Origin: Ophiobolus disseminans
Taxonomy: Eukaryota; Ascomycota; Dothideomycetes; Pleosporales; Phaeosphaeriaceae
Reading direction: 5' to 3'
NCBI GenBank assembly: GCA_010093685.1
Contig: MU006222.1
Location: 1,096,147 to 1,160,146, forward strand
Length of the DNA stretch: 64,000 nt
Below are positions 43,075 through 54,397 of the stretch, in pieces. Positions within the stretch are counted from its first letter, which is position 1, and each line of letters opens with the position of its first letter. Made by a program: the position numbers and the translations under genes. The notes under the pieces were generated by a model. That model was given only the letters and a program-made list of their open reading frames with translations, did no database searches and was not told where the DNA came from.

Positions 43075-43869
43075 ATGGACCACCGCCGCCGGACCCCCGG
43101 CCTCTCCTCCCTCTCCTCGCGCGGCCTTCAAAACCACCACTACACCTCCCACGGCGCCGCCCTGCGCACCCGCAACGCCCAGTCCCTCGAAACCCAACTC
43201 TCCGTCTTCCAATCCCTGCTCCACAACTTCGCCCTCACACACTCCAAAGACATACGCGCCAACCCGGCCTTCCGCGCCGAGTTCGCGCGCATGTGCTCGG
43301 CGCTGAACATCGACTTCCTTGCATCGTCGTACCATCGCGATAACAAGGGTGCTGAGGCAAAGGGCGGGGAGAGCATATGGGCGCAGCTGCTAGGCGGGAG
43401 TGTGAATGATTTTTACTTCAACCTCGGCGTTTTGATCGTGGAAGAGTGCCGGGCTACGAGGAGTGAGAACGGCGGGTTGATTTCCGTCTCGGATCTCAAG
43501 ACGCGCATATTAAAGGGCCGAGGCATAGGCGGCGGCATGGAAGTCTCCGATGACGATATCAAGCGTGCTGTTGACAGTCTTGCGCCGCTGGGCTCATGCT
43601 TCAGCATCATGAAGATTGGGCATAGAAGCTTGATACGGAGCGTGCCCAAGGAGCTGAACACAGATCAGAGTACGGTGTTGGAGGCAATACAAGTGCTGGG
43701 ATACGTGACGGTGAGTATGCTGCAGATCAATCTAAGCTGGGAGCGGCCACGGGCGCATGCCGTGGTGGAAGATCTCATGGCCGACAGTTTGGTGTGGGTT
43801 GATACGCAAGCGGGTGAAAACGAGTACTGGAGTCCTGCGTTCATCACGGCGGCAACCTCCGCGACTTGA
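43075..43869 (+). CDS. SNF8: ESCRT-II subunit SNF8/VPS22
   Basis: Snf8 (Vps22) is the core subunit of ESCRT-II, which works in sorting ubiquitinated membrane proteins into multivesicular bodies. The 264-residue single-exon protein shows the family pattern: a basic start (MDHRRRTPGLSSL), QLSVFQSLLHNFALTHSKDI, RANPAFRAEFARMCSALNID, FYFNLGVLIVEECRATR, SVSDLKTRILKGRG and the C-terminal winged helix (SWERPRAHAVVEDLMADSLV, then WVDTQAGENEYWSPAFI). The start has a good CACCATGG context. The length is normal. No intron is seen. Confidence 0.92.
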   Translation: MDHRRRTPGLSSLSSRGLQNHHYTSHGAALRTRNAQSLETQLSVFQSLLHNFALTHSKDIRANPAFRAEFARMCSALNIDFLASSYHRDNKGAEAKGGESIWAQLLGGSVNDFYFNLGVLIVEECRATRSENGGLISVSDLKTRILKGRGIGGGMEVSDDDIKRAVDSLAPLGSCFSIMKIGHRSLIRSVPKELNTDQSTVLEAIQVLGYVTVSMLQINLSWERPRAHAVVEDLMADSLVWVDTQAGENEYWSPAFITAATSAT

Positions 43870-44167
43870 GCCATGTGAGATGGCACGAGACACATGATAC
43901 CCAGTGTCTTTGCTACTACATACAGAGTTTAGCGAGTCGCGATTGGTACAACGATTAATTCATACAACCTCGGGAGCGTCTTCGCTGCGTCTTCGCTCAG
44001 CCACCATACTGCACTCCAGGTAGTCAGCATAGCCTCGAAGGCAAATCAACGAAGCCAAGTCTGCCTTGCCCACTCTCCGTAACAACAGAGTTTGGCACTT
44101 CAACTGCAATCAGCCAAGATTATCTTCTACCACCATCCCTGTGTCCTTGCATCTCCTCACATTCCCC
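43870..44167. other. Intergenic region (298 bp)
   Basis: 3' flank of SNF8 and 5' flank of the decayed STAND gene. Nothing recognised. Confidence 0.5.
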
Positions 44168-45587
44168 ATGGAGGCTGCTGGAGCTGCAGTCGGTGTGGCC
44201 TCGCTCGGCATTCAATTATGTCAAGGCTTGCTCCGGTACTACGAGTCCTGGAAAAGCTACAAAGAAGACATCAAATCCACTCATGACACCATTCAGCAAT
44301 TTGAGCACACTCTTGTGTCGCTCGGCACGGCAGTGCTACACACTGGATGGGCTGAGAACAACGTTGGCCTCCTTGCCACACGGCCTAGAGGATACCTACG
44401 TGCGAATACTATCCGGTATTCCAGCGCCAAATCGATCCATAATACAAAAACTGCTCTACTAGATCGTGTTCGCGGAGATACCCATGGACCTCGCTGCGGC
44501 GGCAGAAACTGTCAAGCTGGACATCAACGACACTGTCTTCTACTCCGAGAGTCGGAGGCTTCGGAATCCTCGCACGTTGCTAAGACTGTGTCCGAGTTTG
44601 ATCACGTTGATTCGTCGAACTGAACCGTCGGAACCAGAACATGTGACTCTGCCTCATGCATCAATCAGAGAGTTTCTGCAATCTACCAATATGTATAGCT
44701 CAACCATCGGCCTTTTTCACATCTCAAGCATCGCAGCGCCTCTCAACGTCGCCGAGTCCTGTGTTGCATATATGCTCCACATATCGGACAACGTCGTAGT
44801 GGAAGATTATCACAAAGCACTGCATGCTTCACCACTTCGGGTAGTCCTTACGCCAGACCGGTACTGGCCCACACTCAGACAATACCCTCTGTTGGAATAC
44901 GCACGGGTGTCCTGGGATACCCACGTTCGAAAAACGAGCGGCAAAGAGACAGGACGGTTGCAAAAGCTAGTGTTCGATTACTTGAGCAGCGAGCTTGTTT
45001 GTGAGCTTGCCACTCATTTCCCGTCTGGTAACTCAAATCTAAGCAACATTCCGCCCTTGCTAAGGATGGCGGAGCTCGGTCTAGCTAGGAATTTTGAATC
45101 CCTCATTGAAGCTGGCCACGACGTAAACAGCGTAACCTCCAACGGATGGACTGCTGTAGCTGAGAAGCTGGAAATGGTTGATCTTCTACTTAAGCGCGGA
45201 GCGTCATTACGGCCACCATCTGCGCTCAATACCTACGACCTTGCTATTCAGAAAGTAGTCGGCCTAAAGCGGAAGACGGATCATCTGGCCTGCGAGTCAA
45301 TTGCGCTTCGACTCTTAAAGGCTGGGGCCACTCTGGAGCCCGCAGATTCGCAAAAGTACCAGGGATACTCCTTGGTGCTTACTAGCGAGAGTTCCAAGCA
45401 GATTTTGTCCACGCTAGGGATCAAATTCTGCAAGACCTCTTGCGACTGCTCAACCTGGTCACCCGTCAACGTACAGGTCAACGGCGCTTGGTGTATGACC
45501 AAGCCTACGAAATCCATCCCGGACCTTTGCAATCTCTTGCAAACCGACCCAAGAAACCCGAGGCGCGTCCGTTTCTCCAGGTCGTAG
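44168..45587 (+). pseudogene. Decayed STAND/ankyrin gene lacking its NTPase core
   Basis: The first 70 codons (MEAAGAAVGVASLGIQLCQG, then LLRYYESWKSYKED) are the N-terminal domain of fungal STAND proteins. In another frame, from about 44,367, comes SLPHGLEDTYVRIL, which normally follows the NACHT domain, and then FAEIPMDLAAAAE, LPHASIREFLQS and weak ankyrin-like segments (NGWTAVAEKLEMVDLLLKRG). The whole P-loop and Walker B region (several hundred residues) is absent. The second frame is also cut by an in-frame TAG at 44460-44462. Deletion, frameshift and stop together indicate a pseudogene. The stop sits where family members often have Trp, so a TGG-to-TAG change is possible. An alternative is that the downstream half (44,466-45,587) is still expressed as a truncated protein. 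Confidence 0.7.
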
Positions 45588-46711
45588 TGTCCAAGCCTAC
45601 GTACGTCCGTCTCCAGTCGGACTCGCTACCAATGCGGCTCACGGGAGCACCGCGAAGAATCGCCCCCAAACCATCAACAGAAACAAGTCATTCCCAGGCG
45701 CTCCACGTACTTGTATATGTCTTTCCATGTATCGTAACTGCTCAGAAAAGTAACACGCGCACCTTTCACACCTCCAGACGTCAACACAAGCAAGCCTTGC
45801 CAGCCCGATTGATGCCTTTCCACATTGCCCACGTGGAACGTGAACAAGAGGGCAACACAATCACCCGAGTCGTACTCGATCGCCCCAACGCTACTGCATT
45901 TGTAGATGTTTTCACATACCGCTTCGGCAAACGAGCCCACACTCGAATATAGAGTGTATCTTCACTCTGCACTTTTGCTATGCCTATGTCGATTACCCCT
46001 GCTTATGATGGCAATCTAAACACATATCACACACATGCTCTTCTATGGCTCCTTCAATGTACACCACAAGTGACAACTATAAGTGCCACTAAATCGTCAA
46101 CGACACCTCTAGCTCTTAAACACAGCTCCATCCCGGATTGCAATCCCGACATTCATGGCCAGAAGTACGTATACGATATCCGTGTACGGCACGCGAGGAA
46201 TGCATGTTCGTGAGAGATAGTTCTGGGAACGACTTCTTGCATGTAGGAATTGGAAGAGTGGGAGAATGGAGTCAACATTGGGGATCAACGTCGATTTGTG
46301 GCGAGAAGAAATTCGAGCGCGATGTGAGCCTGAGCGCGCGCACATTGAACGAGGGCTAGCTTTTGGAACTGTGACGCAGGAGACAGTTGAGTAAGTGCTG
46401 GAGACGGTATATGGTGAAGAAATGAAACATGTCCGGAGTGAGAGCGATACTCTTACAGCAATCCCATCATGTACCAAGTTATCATGAACACAAAAGCACA
46501 TCAACAACTGAACAATCAATAAGTCTTGATACTTTTCTCATTGTCATGCACGCTTCTATCAAGTAGCCCCGATCAAGAAAAAAAAGTGATCAGAACAGAA
46601 GCTGAGGTGCTGCACCACGAGATCTAAAAAGGTTCGATCCCGTCAAAAGCCGTTTCGCCGTCCATGACTCTGCTTATCCTCATGCACATCACCAGACACG
46701 TCGTCAACTTT
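45588..46711. other. Intergenic region (1.1 kb)
   Basis: 3' flanks of the pseudogene and of eIF3c. A frame running on to 45,952 has no recognisable domain. No feature is supported. Confidence 0.45.
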
Positions 46712-49460
46712 CTAAGCCTGGATGGCTCGTCCCAGCGCACCGCCTGTGAACTGCTGATTATGCCCACCGCGACCGGCACCGCCACCACGGCCGCCTCCTC
46801 GTCCACGACCGCCGCGGCCACCACCCCGTCCGCCGCGACCGCCTTGCCTTTCGAAAGCGTTGGCGGTTCCTTGTGTGCGTTGTTCGAGTGTCTTCTCGTT
46901 GGACTCGATGAGGCCGGAAGCCTTGTCCGACAGGCTGAGGGCGAGGGTCTGGAGTCTTGAAAGCTCGACGCCCTTGCGGAAGATGATGGCCAAGTTGACC
47001 TGGTCAAGTGCAGCGGCGAGTTCCTCGTGCGAGATCATCTTTGAGACAACGGCCGAGACCTTGCGTTCTGAGAGCTCGAACATGGATGCTAATGTGGAAA
47101 CGGCGAGGGTATCGTAGTAGGGTGCGTAGGTAAAGAGATATGTTCGAAGGCCCTCTTCTTGGATCTGAGCGGACAGCATCTCCTTGATCTTCTCCGCGTT
47201 GGCGATGAGTTCCCAGATCTTGATCGAGTTGATGAACTCGGCAGCCTTCTTCCACTCGCCGGCAGACAGCGCTTTCGACGCCTGCATGACGTGGTCGCGC
47301 GTGTTCTCGGGTGGGCCAGTGAAGATCTGGCGCTCATGGTATTCTAAGAGACGGCGGTAAGTCTTGCTGATGACACGCTTCCTCAAGTCGGGTGATGAAC
47401 CGAGTTGTGCGAGGAGGGGGATTTCAAGCAACATGGAGCACGTCAGGTAGACGCACTCCAGTAGCTCGAGGTTGATGTGCATGTGGAAGGGAAGCTGTCG
47501 CTGGCGCTCGAGGCGCTCTTGTTCTGGCGAGATCTGCGAGTAGCGCTGCATTTGCAGACCCTGTGCGAGCAGCTCCTTCTGCCTGTTGCTTCCGCAAATT
47601 TCCTGCAGCGAAGTCTGAGCCTCGTAGACAAGACCAGCGCGGAAAGCACAGAGACCGACTTGTACTAGCGCGCGGTTGAAGAGGATCTGGGTGTTGACGT
47701 CGAAGTTGCTGATAGTCTCTTGAAGATGGGACATGAGCATCATGTCGCGGGCTTTGTAGTACTGGTCATGCAGAGCCAGGAAGTAGATTTGGCACAGCAT
47801 TGCTCGGGCTCGGATGATGCCTTCGCTGTGCTGGAAGAGATATGTGCTGAGAGTCTGAACGAGGGAGGTGGTGTCGTTGGAGATGGCGCGGGGAGTGACT
47901 TCGGAGTCGAGAGACTCGGGGACGGCCTTCCAGCTGTTCGCCTCCATGATGGTGACGACTTGGGAGGGCTATATTCGTTAGAGAGGTTTCTATTCTGCAA
48001 ACGTGCTTGACGTACCTTGAAGTAGACGTGCTCCAGTCTCCGCATCACGATGCGGTTCAGCGAGTCTTGTGGTAGCTCCAGGCTCGCGTTCTTCTTCAGG
48101 CTCTCAACGTAGATCAGGGCGCGCACAAGCTGGACGTACAGCAGGGCCTCGTCTGTCAACCGCTCAACGTACTCGGCAGTGTGTGGGTCGATGTGTTGCA
48201 GCGAGCGCGTGAGCTCATCGTCCAGCCTCTCGACGTACGACACAACGCTGCCAGGGATGCGGAAGATCTCGCCGCCACCGATGGGCGGCAGCTTCTCATC
48301 GTCCTCCCACTCTTCAGCGTTCTCGATGACGACAATGTCCTTTGTGTTTTCGAGGATCTCGAGGAGCTTGCCGAACTCTTGGTCCGCACTGTGACACATT
48401 AGCATTCACGAATCCACCACAGTCGAGGACACTCACAGCTTCCACTGCTCCTGGTGCATGTGGCTCGCCGTGCCGGACGTCAGGTCGAAACGGGTGGAGA
48501 TGAGCGTGAGCAGGACGCGAATCCGCTGGTAGTCGTTGGCGGCAACGTCAAACAGCTTCTCCAGTGTCCGGATGTGCTCGAGCTTATCCGAGTTCTTGCG
48601 TCCGCGCTGCTCGACAATGGACCGCAGGTGCTTGAGGATGCCCTCGGGTGTGTATTGGACCGCCTTGCCACCGGCACCGACCGTGATGAAGCCGTCATCG
48701 GTGGCATCCTCGACGAGGTCACTGCCGAGCTGGGGGATCTTGGACTTCTTCTTCTTCTCCTTGGGCGCCTGCTCGACGGCCTCGACCTCGCGCATGAAGT
48801 CGTCCTTGTTCTCCCTGTACAGGTCGATGTCCCGCTGGAAGTCGCGGTTGTGCTTCTTGACCTTCTGACGGGTGGCGTTGAAGCCGCGCGTGTTAATGGC
48901 GTTCATCTTCTTGGGCGTGACCTTTTGCTTCTCGTGCGTCTCGAGCACGAGCGTCTCGAGGTCGGCGATGGCCTGGATGTACAGCTTGGGGACCTTGCCA
49001 TCGTTTGCCTTCATCAGCGTCGGCACCTGGCGGTTGAGCTTGTCGAATTCTGTGTGTCGCGCGTGTTAGCATACCCATGTACCCCGCCACCACCTGCTCG
49101 TCTCTCCAAGGGAATGTGTGGGGCAGACGTACGGTCTGATATGACGGCCCAGTCGTTGATCTTCTGCGCATTCTCAATCTGCCGTATCGTGGCCTCGAGC
49201 TCGTCAAAGCGCTTGTCTTTAGCGCTCTTCAGCACCTTGTCCAGCTCCTCGTCCTCGCTCTCGCTGTCGCTGCCGGCGCCCTTGAGGAAACGGTTGGCGC
49301 CGCCGCCCTCAGAGTCGGACGACGAGTCATCATCGTCGGAATCCTCCTCATCAGAGTCTTTTTCCGAGTCTTCCTTCTCCGACTCCTCGTCGTTGGAGTA
49401 GAGCTCCTCCTCGCTGGACTCTTCCGAAGAGCTGTCGCTGGCGGCAAAGAATCGGGACAT
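46712..49460 (-). CDS. NIP1: Translation initiation factor eIF3 subunit C (NIP1)
   Basis: eIF3c is a core scaffold of the eIF3 complex on the 40S ribosome. Four exons (49460-49133, 49049-48437, 48388-48016, 47968-46712) join in frame to 856 residues, the normal fungal length. The N-terminus MSRFFAASDSSSEESSEEEL and a long Asp/Ser/Glu acidic stretch are characteristic; this region contacts eIF1 and eIF5. The middle (LEKLFDVAANDYQRIRVLLTL, QEQWKLADQEFGKLLEIL) is helical repeat. The PCI domain is in the last exon (LRTYLFTYAPYYDTLAVSTL, ASMFELSERKVSAVVSKMI). The tail is an RGG box (GGRGGRGGGRGGRGRGGG) that probably binds RNA. An E-box lies 150 bp upstream of the start. Confidence 0.93.
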
Positions 49461-50415
49461 GATTGCTGCGGTGCTCGAGAGTGTAGGGTGCCCGAGGGTC
49501 GCGGATATATGTGTGTGGCCGCCTTGGGTTGCGCTTGACTGTCGCTTCGTTAACAACCAAAGTCTGAATTTTGGTGAGTCGCGCCAAGGAGCGGGACCTA
49601 ATGTGCGGTCACGTGGGCGGGGCAGATCTCACCCTGACAACTGACGATCAACTGAGGATTCAAATAAACTCGACGATAGTTGAGTGGAGTTGATAGGATC
49701 ACGTAGGAATGTTTCCAAATTTAAAGAGTGATGTATGAAATGAAGGTTGAATACACTGCGCAGCTCAGCATCCCGCCTCAAGACAATCACCAAAGCTCAA
49801 TGACTCACGGCGGACGAGGAACACCATGCCTGTACCACGATCTTCAATGGATCAAGGATCAAGTCTGGCATTTCTGCTGCTGAACATCAGGTACCTGTAT
49901 GAATGCTACTAAAAGTACAAATGCCGCCCATCGTACACGGCCTCTCTCCTCGGTTGCAATTCGGAAAACATCCACCCTCCATGGGGAGTTCGAGTACTGC
50001 CTTTGAAAACATACTGCACCGTCACGTCCAATAGGTACCTCCAAGAGCCTGTAGCCTAAGCGAAGAGTCATACGAACCCCTAATCCGGTTGTCGTAACCA
50101 CACCTTGCCTTCGCTGGGCCGCCCACCGTTGAAAGGATATCGAGACTAGTCTAGCTGCTGTACACTGCCACTGCATTGGGCATCATGACTCAATTTGTTA
50201 TGAACGAGATCCGGCCCGTGCGATCCCTCCACTCTGCGTCTTTGGAAGAGCAAACGCTGATAGCGTATCATGAAGATACTCGCCGCATGTTCCTATATGG
50301 TTCGATATGGCGTAGGAGTCATTCTTGATGTCCACGACGAAACTCTGCCGCGGCACATAGCACCGACTGTACGCCTAGATGAGTGATAGAACAAGTAAAT
50401 CATAGCTTCTCCTGC
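49461..50415. other. Intergenic region (955 bp)
   Basis: Promoter of eIF3c and 3' flank of YAK1. One CACGTG is noted separately; nothing else recognised. Confidence 0.5.
49610..49615. promoter_or_regulatory. CACGTG E-box upstream of eIF3c
   Basis: A CACGTG core in GGTCACGTGGG lies 150 bp upstream of the eIF3c start codon. Function inferred from the general bHLH site. Confidence 0.35.
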
Positions 50416-53364
50416 TTATTGCCAATGGTTCTGCGCCATGAAGCCTCCTTCAAGAGACTGATCTTCCAGGTTGCGCACGAAATTCTGATTCCTCGCCGAA
50501 TTGCCAGCGCGCGATCCTCGTCTCCGAGCGCTTCCGGCACTCTCAGGCGCACCATCAGGTGGCGGTGGATAATATGCCGGCGAAGGCTGTAACCGAATAG
50601 GCGCGTTGGGGTCCAAATGACTGATGACTCTTTGTAGAGCTGGTGGGATCCCTGTGGGCCCCTGTTGTTGATCCATTGTCGTCGCTCGTTGCCGTCCAGC
50701 GCGGGTGGTTGCCTGCGCGTAAAGATTCTGAGGCTGGTTGTATTGCCGCGGTTGTTGCGGTTGCATCATGGGTATTTGTTGGGCGTATGGCGCAGCAGCC
50801 TGAGCTGGATATGGTGGAGGAGCGCCTCCGTGGTTCGGACTGTACATGTTGTTGTACATTTGGGGCTGAGCATGCGGTGTTTGCGCGGCGTATTGATTCA
50901 TCTGCATGTTCGCGTACGCCGCGTTTTGTGCCGCTTGAGCCTGCTGTGCGGCAACAACCTGCTGTTGCTGCTGTTGGCGTTGTCTGCTCATTCCTTCATA
51001 TCTCTGTTGCTCCTGGACGCCGGGCGCTGGAGATCGACTGGAGCCAGACTTCAATGTCATGGGAGGTACGAATGGACCAGTGAACTTTGCTTGTGTGATA
51101 AAGGGGTGTAGCTTCGCTTGAGCCGGCGTCCATCGTTCGAGCGGGTTGAGGTTCAGCAGCCCCTGTGCAAAGTCGATGAAGGCGGCGCGATTGGCCATTT
51201 CTAAATTGTGTTAGCGTTGCGCATAGATTCATGACGTGGTTACGCACCTCTCTCGATCTCGTTCGGCTTCATGCTCTTCCGGGGCATAGGATAGTTCTTG
51301 ATAATGTCCGGCAGAGTCGTAGCGGAGAAGTACTTCTTGCTGGGCTGTTCCTTTGTGCCATGCTCTCTCGAGTATTGCTCCATGGGCTTCAACCGGTACG
51401 ACTTGCGCCCATACTCGTCCTGAGCCTTTTCGAAGAACTCGCCGGACTGCTTGCCCATCTCTAGCATCCAGTGTGGCGCTAGACCGAGCATCTCCGTTAT
51501 CCTCGAAACTTGGTTGTACTCGGACGATCCAGGGAACAACGGCAAACCGAGGAAGAGCTCCACCACGATGCAACCTAGTGACCACATGTCGATTGCGGCA
51601 GAGTACGGCAGGCCTAGTAGCACTTCAGGCGATCGATAGAAACGCGATTGGATGTATGTGTAGACCGTTTGTCGCTCGTCGCAGGCAGAGCCGAAATCGA
51701 TGATCTTGATGATGGGGCTTTCGAGGCTGTTGCTGTTAGGGATGTTACGACTGAAACGTTCTTCCAACACTCACTTCTTCAGGAGGATGTTCTCTGGCTT
51801 TAGATCGCAATGGATCAGCTTGGCCTTGCCGAGCAGTGCGAGTCCGTTGATTAGCTGCTGTGCAAATACGCGCACGAGCGTGGTAGATAATCCGCGGAAC
51901 TGGTTCTGTTTGATCAACTCGTACAGGTTGACGCTCAAGAGCTCGAAAACAAGACACAGATGCTGCCTGTGGATGAAGGTGTCTTTCAGCCGCAGTAAGT
52001 GGTGGTCGTCATTCTTGTCCATTTGCTTGTTCAACTGGTCGTTGTTAGCCTTGCCTGTGTGTCTCTCGTCCATAAACATACCAGATCCAAGACCGAGACC
52101 TCCATCATGCTCTGGTTAAAGTACGCTGTCCGGTTCTTGATCACCTTCACGGCAACCACTTCCTGGGTCTTCAAGTTCTGGCATTTCACAACCTGTCCGA
52201 AAGTGCCCTGTCCCAGAACGTCCAAGATCAGGTACCTGTTCTTGTGGCCAGACTCTTCCGACCCCAGGATGTCGTTGACGTAGAGGATGTAGTCGCTGTC
52301 TTCGTTGTCGTATCCGTCGTTCTTGACTCCTTTGCTTGGCTTCGTGAGGACACGGCGCGGGTTCCGAGAGGACTGGTAGTTGAACTGGGTGTTGCACAGC
52401 TTGTACGTCATGGGCAAATGCGCCGTCAGCGCCTGGAGGGGCTGTGATTAACTGTTAGCATGGTCCACCCTGCACGGCATGTGCGACTCACACTTATAAA
52501 TCCGCCCTCAGGATTTGCGCGACGGAACGGCGGCTGCGCATTGATCTTGGGCTGCAGGTCGGCCGTGTTCTTGACCGTCTGGAACTTGGGTACCGGTCCC
52601 CCTCCGATCGGCGGCAGCTGTGGGGCATTCGGGTTCGTCGCGGTCCGTGGTGACCGGGCTTCCCTGTTGTAGACGGCGTTCAGTTGCGCGGTCGCACTCT
52701 GCGGGTAGTAGCTGTCGGGGCTCATGTTGGACTGTATGGGCGGCAGCTGGGGCGCATGCGGTCGGGATGCTGGGGCATATGGTCAGTACAGCGGCGCGTG
52801 CAGCAAGCGTTGCCAGCTCGAGCGTGACGTACATGGAGGGGAGTAGTAGCTGTTTGGCGGCGACATGTAGGGATTGGTGCGGGTCGGGCTCTGTCTGTTG
52901 CTCTGGGGCTGGGCCGGGGTGAAGCTGGTGTAGTTCTGGCCGCCCTGCTGCGTGGTGCCCGGATAGGGCGATGTGGGCGAGAGGTTCATGGGCGAGTAGC
53001 GGCGGGCGGCGGCGCTCTCCTCCTGCTGCAGAAACTGCTGCGAGTGCCTGTGCTGGTGGTTCGGGCGGGCCACGTTGTTGTACTTGGGCTTGTAGGGGTC
53101 TGCGTCCTCCATGGCAACGTCGCCGTCGCCGTCACCGTCATTGTAGTCGGGGCCGCGGCTGGCCAGCCCGCCGGGCGATTGGATGCTGCCCATGGTGCCC
53201 TGGCGGGAGGGCGCGGTGGGCGATGCATATGTCTCCTGTTTCGCGGGCTGCGAGGGCACGCTGGCGTCCCGCTGGGCATGCTGCGGTGATGCCATGTTGC
53301 TGTACCGCTGGCGACTGGCGGCCGGCGCTTCGGCAGCGGAGTAGGCAGTCCACTGCTGGTCCAT
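50416..53364 (-). CDS. YAK1: YAK1 protein kinase (DYRK family)
   Basis: Yak1 is a DYRK-family Ser/Thr kinase that restrains growth downstream of PKA/TOR signalling. Six exons (53364-52833, 52769-52492, 52441-52082, 52034-51775, 51726-51248, 51200-50416) give 897 residues. The N-terminal 270 residues are Pro/Gln/Ser-rich and disordered. The kinase domain has the glycine loop GQGTFG (347-352), VAVK with Lys369, the DYRK signature HCDLKPEN (catalytic Asp467), DFG (487-489) and the activation loop YTYIQSRFYRSPE, where Tyr501 of the YxY motif should be autophosphorylated. The C-terminal 200 residues are Gln-rich (RQRQQQQQQVVAAQQAQ) and end GGFMAQNHWQ. All introns fall in frame with GTRNGT-type donors. 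Confidence 0.93.
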
Positions 53365-54397
53365 GGCGGGCGGGATGCGTGGACGGCGGGTATAGGTGCG
53401 AGGTCTGTCGCGGTAGCCGGCTAGTTCAGCTCTGACGCACGCAGTCGGATTGTTGCATGCCGAATTGCGCCGCTATTCGAGATGGCACCACCTTGTCGAG
53501 GAGCGTCGGGGCGTGGCTGTGGCGCAGGTGCTACAGGCCGTCGCAAGAGGGAGGTCGATAGGTGAGTGACTGCGCTTACGTGCCAGTGTGGGACTCGAGC
53601 AGCGTCTGGCAGTGGTGGGTGCCCGGGCACGTCTCGTCTCTGCGGGGTGAGCCGCGAGGCTTTCACGTCGGCGGTTGTTCACACTGTCGCAGCACCAGAG
53701 CCGCAAGGAGAGGCTGCGCGGAGTTGGGAGCGCAAAGGAGCGACGTCACAGGGAGCGGAGGTGGGTGTGAAGGAGAGCATCAACTGCATCGCTTTGGCGC
53801 GCTGGAGGTTGGCGACATGACATACATGGGTTGGGCTCTCGTTGGCCCTCGCCGTATCTGTTCTAGCACCCCAGCAGCCCATGCAGCACTGGCCCATGTC
53901 TCTCCTCTGCCCGCACGCAACCGCCGCTCGACTGCTATTTACGTTTGTTTCTACTCCTCTTTTAGTCTTGGGGAGTTATTGTAAGACCGTCTGTTTGTTT
54001 CCGTGTCATGAGGAAAGGACGCACCGTCACCGTCAGCCCACTCACAAGCCACGGCAGGCGCGACCCGAGACATGGAAGGAGCGACCCGTTGGTAGCATCC
54101 ACGCCCAACAGGCATTCGTCTGCACATCACGAGCCCGATGCACATCACCATTTCCCCAAGGTGCCAATTGAGGGGCTCGGTGCTTCTCAAGTGTGTGCGA
54201 CGACTGTATCTGAAAACCACACAACATTGGGCACATGAACTTCATCCATGAACATGACACTGCAGCGAGTGGGCAGGCGGCATTGCAACTGTTGTGGAAT
54301 TGAATTGAACTGAAATGAAATGAACTGAAAGTTCATACGCTGTGGTAGGTATCCAAGCTCAAGCACAAACATCTATCATCAATATCAACCCAACCCC
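53365..54397. other. Intergenic region (1.0 kb)
   Basis: YAK1 promoter and 3' flank of sidA. No coding or RNA feature is supported. Confidence 0.5.

Noticed and set aside
45440..45952. 170-codon plus-strand open frame after the STAND relic
   Set aside because: No domain is recognised and it overlaps the relic in another frame. The first part (up to about 45,590) might be the true end of the ancestral gene, but this cannot be shown.
46632..46642. GGTTCGATCCC, resembling a tRNA B-box
   Set aside because: The flanking bases do not form a T-arm stem and no A-box or acceptor stem is present. It lies just beyond the eIF3c stop codon.
48454..49401. 315-codon plus-strand open frame ending in a long Ser-rich tract
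   Set aside because: Antisense to eIF3c exons; the Ser tract is the complement of the acidic N-terminus.
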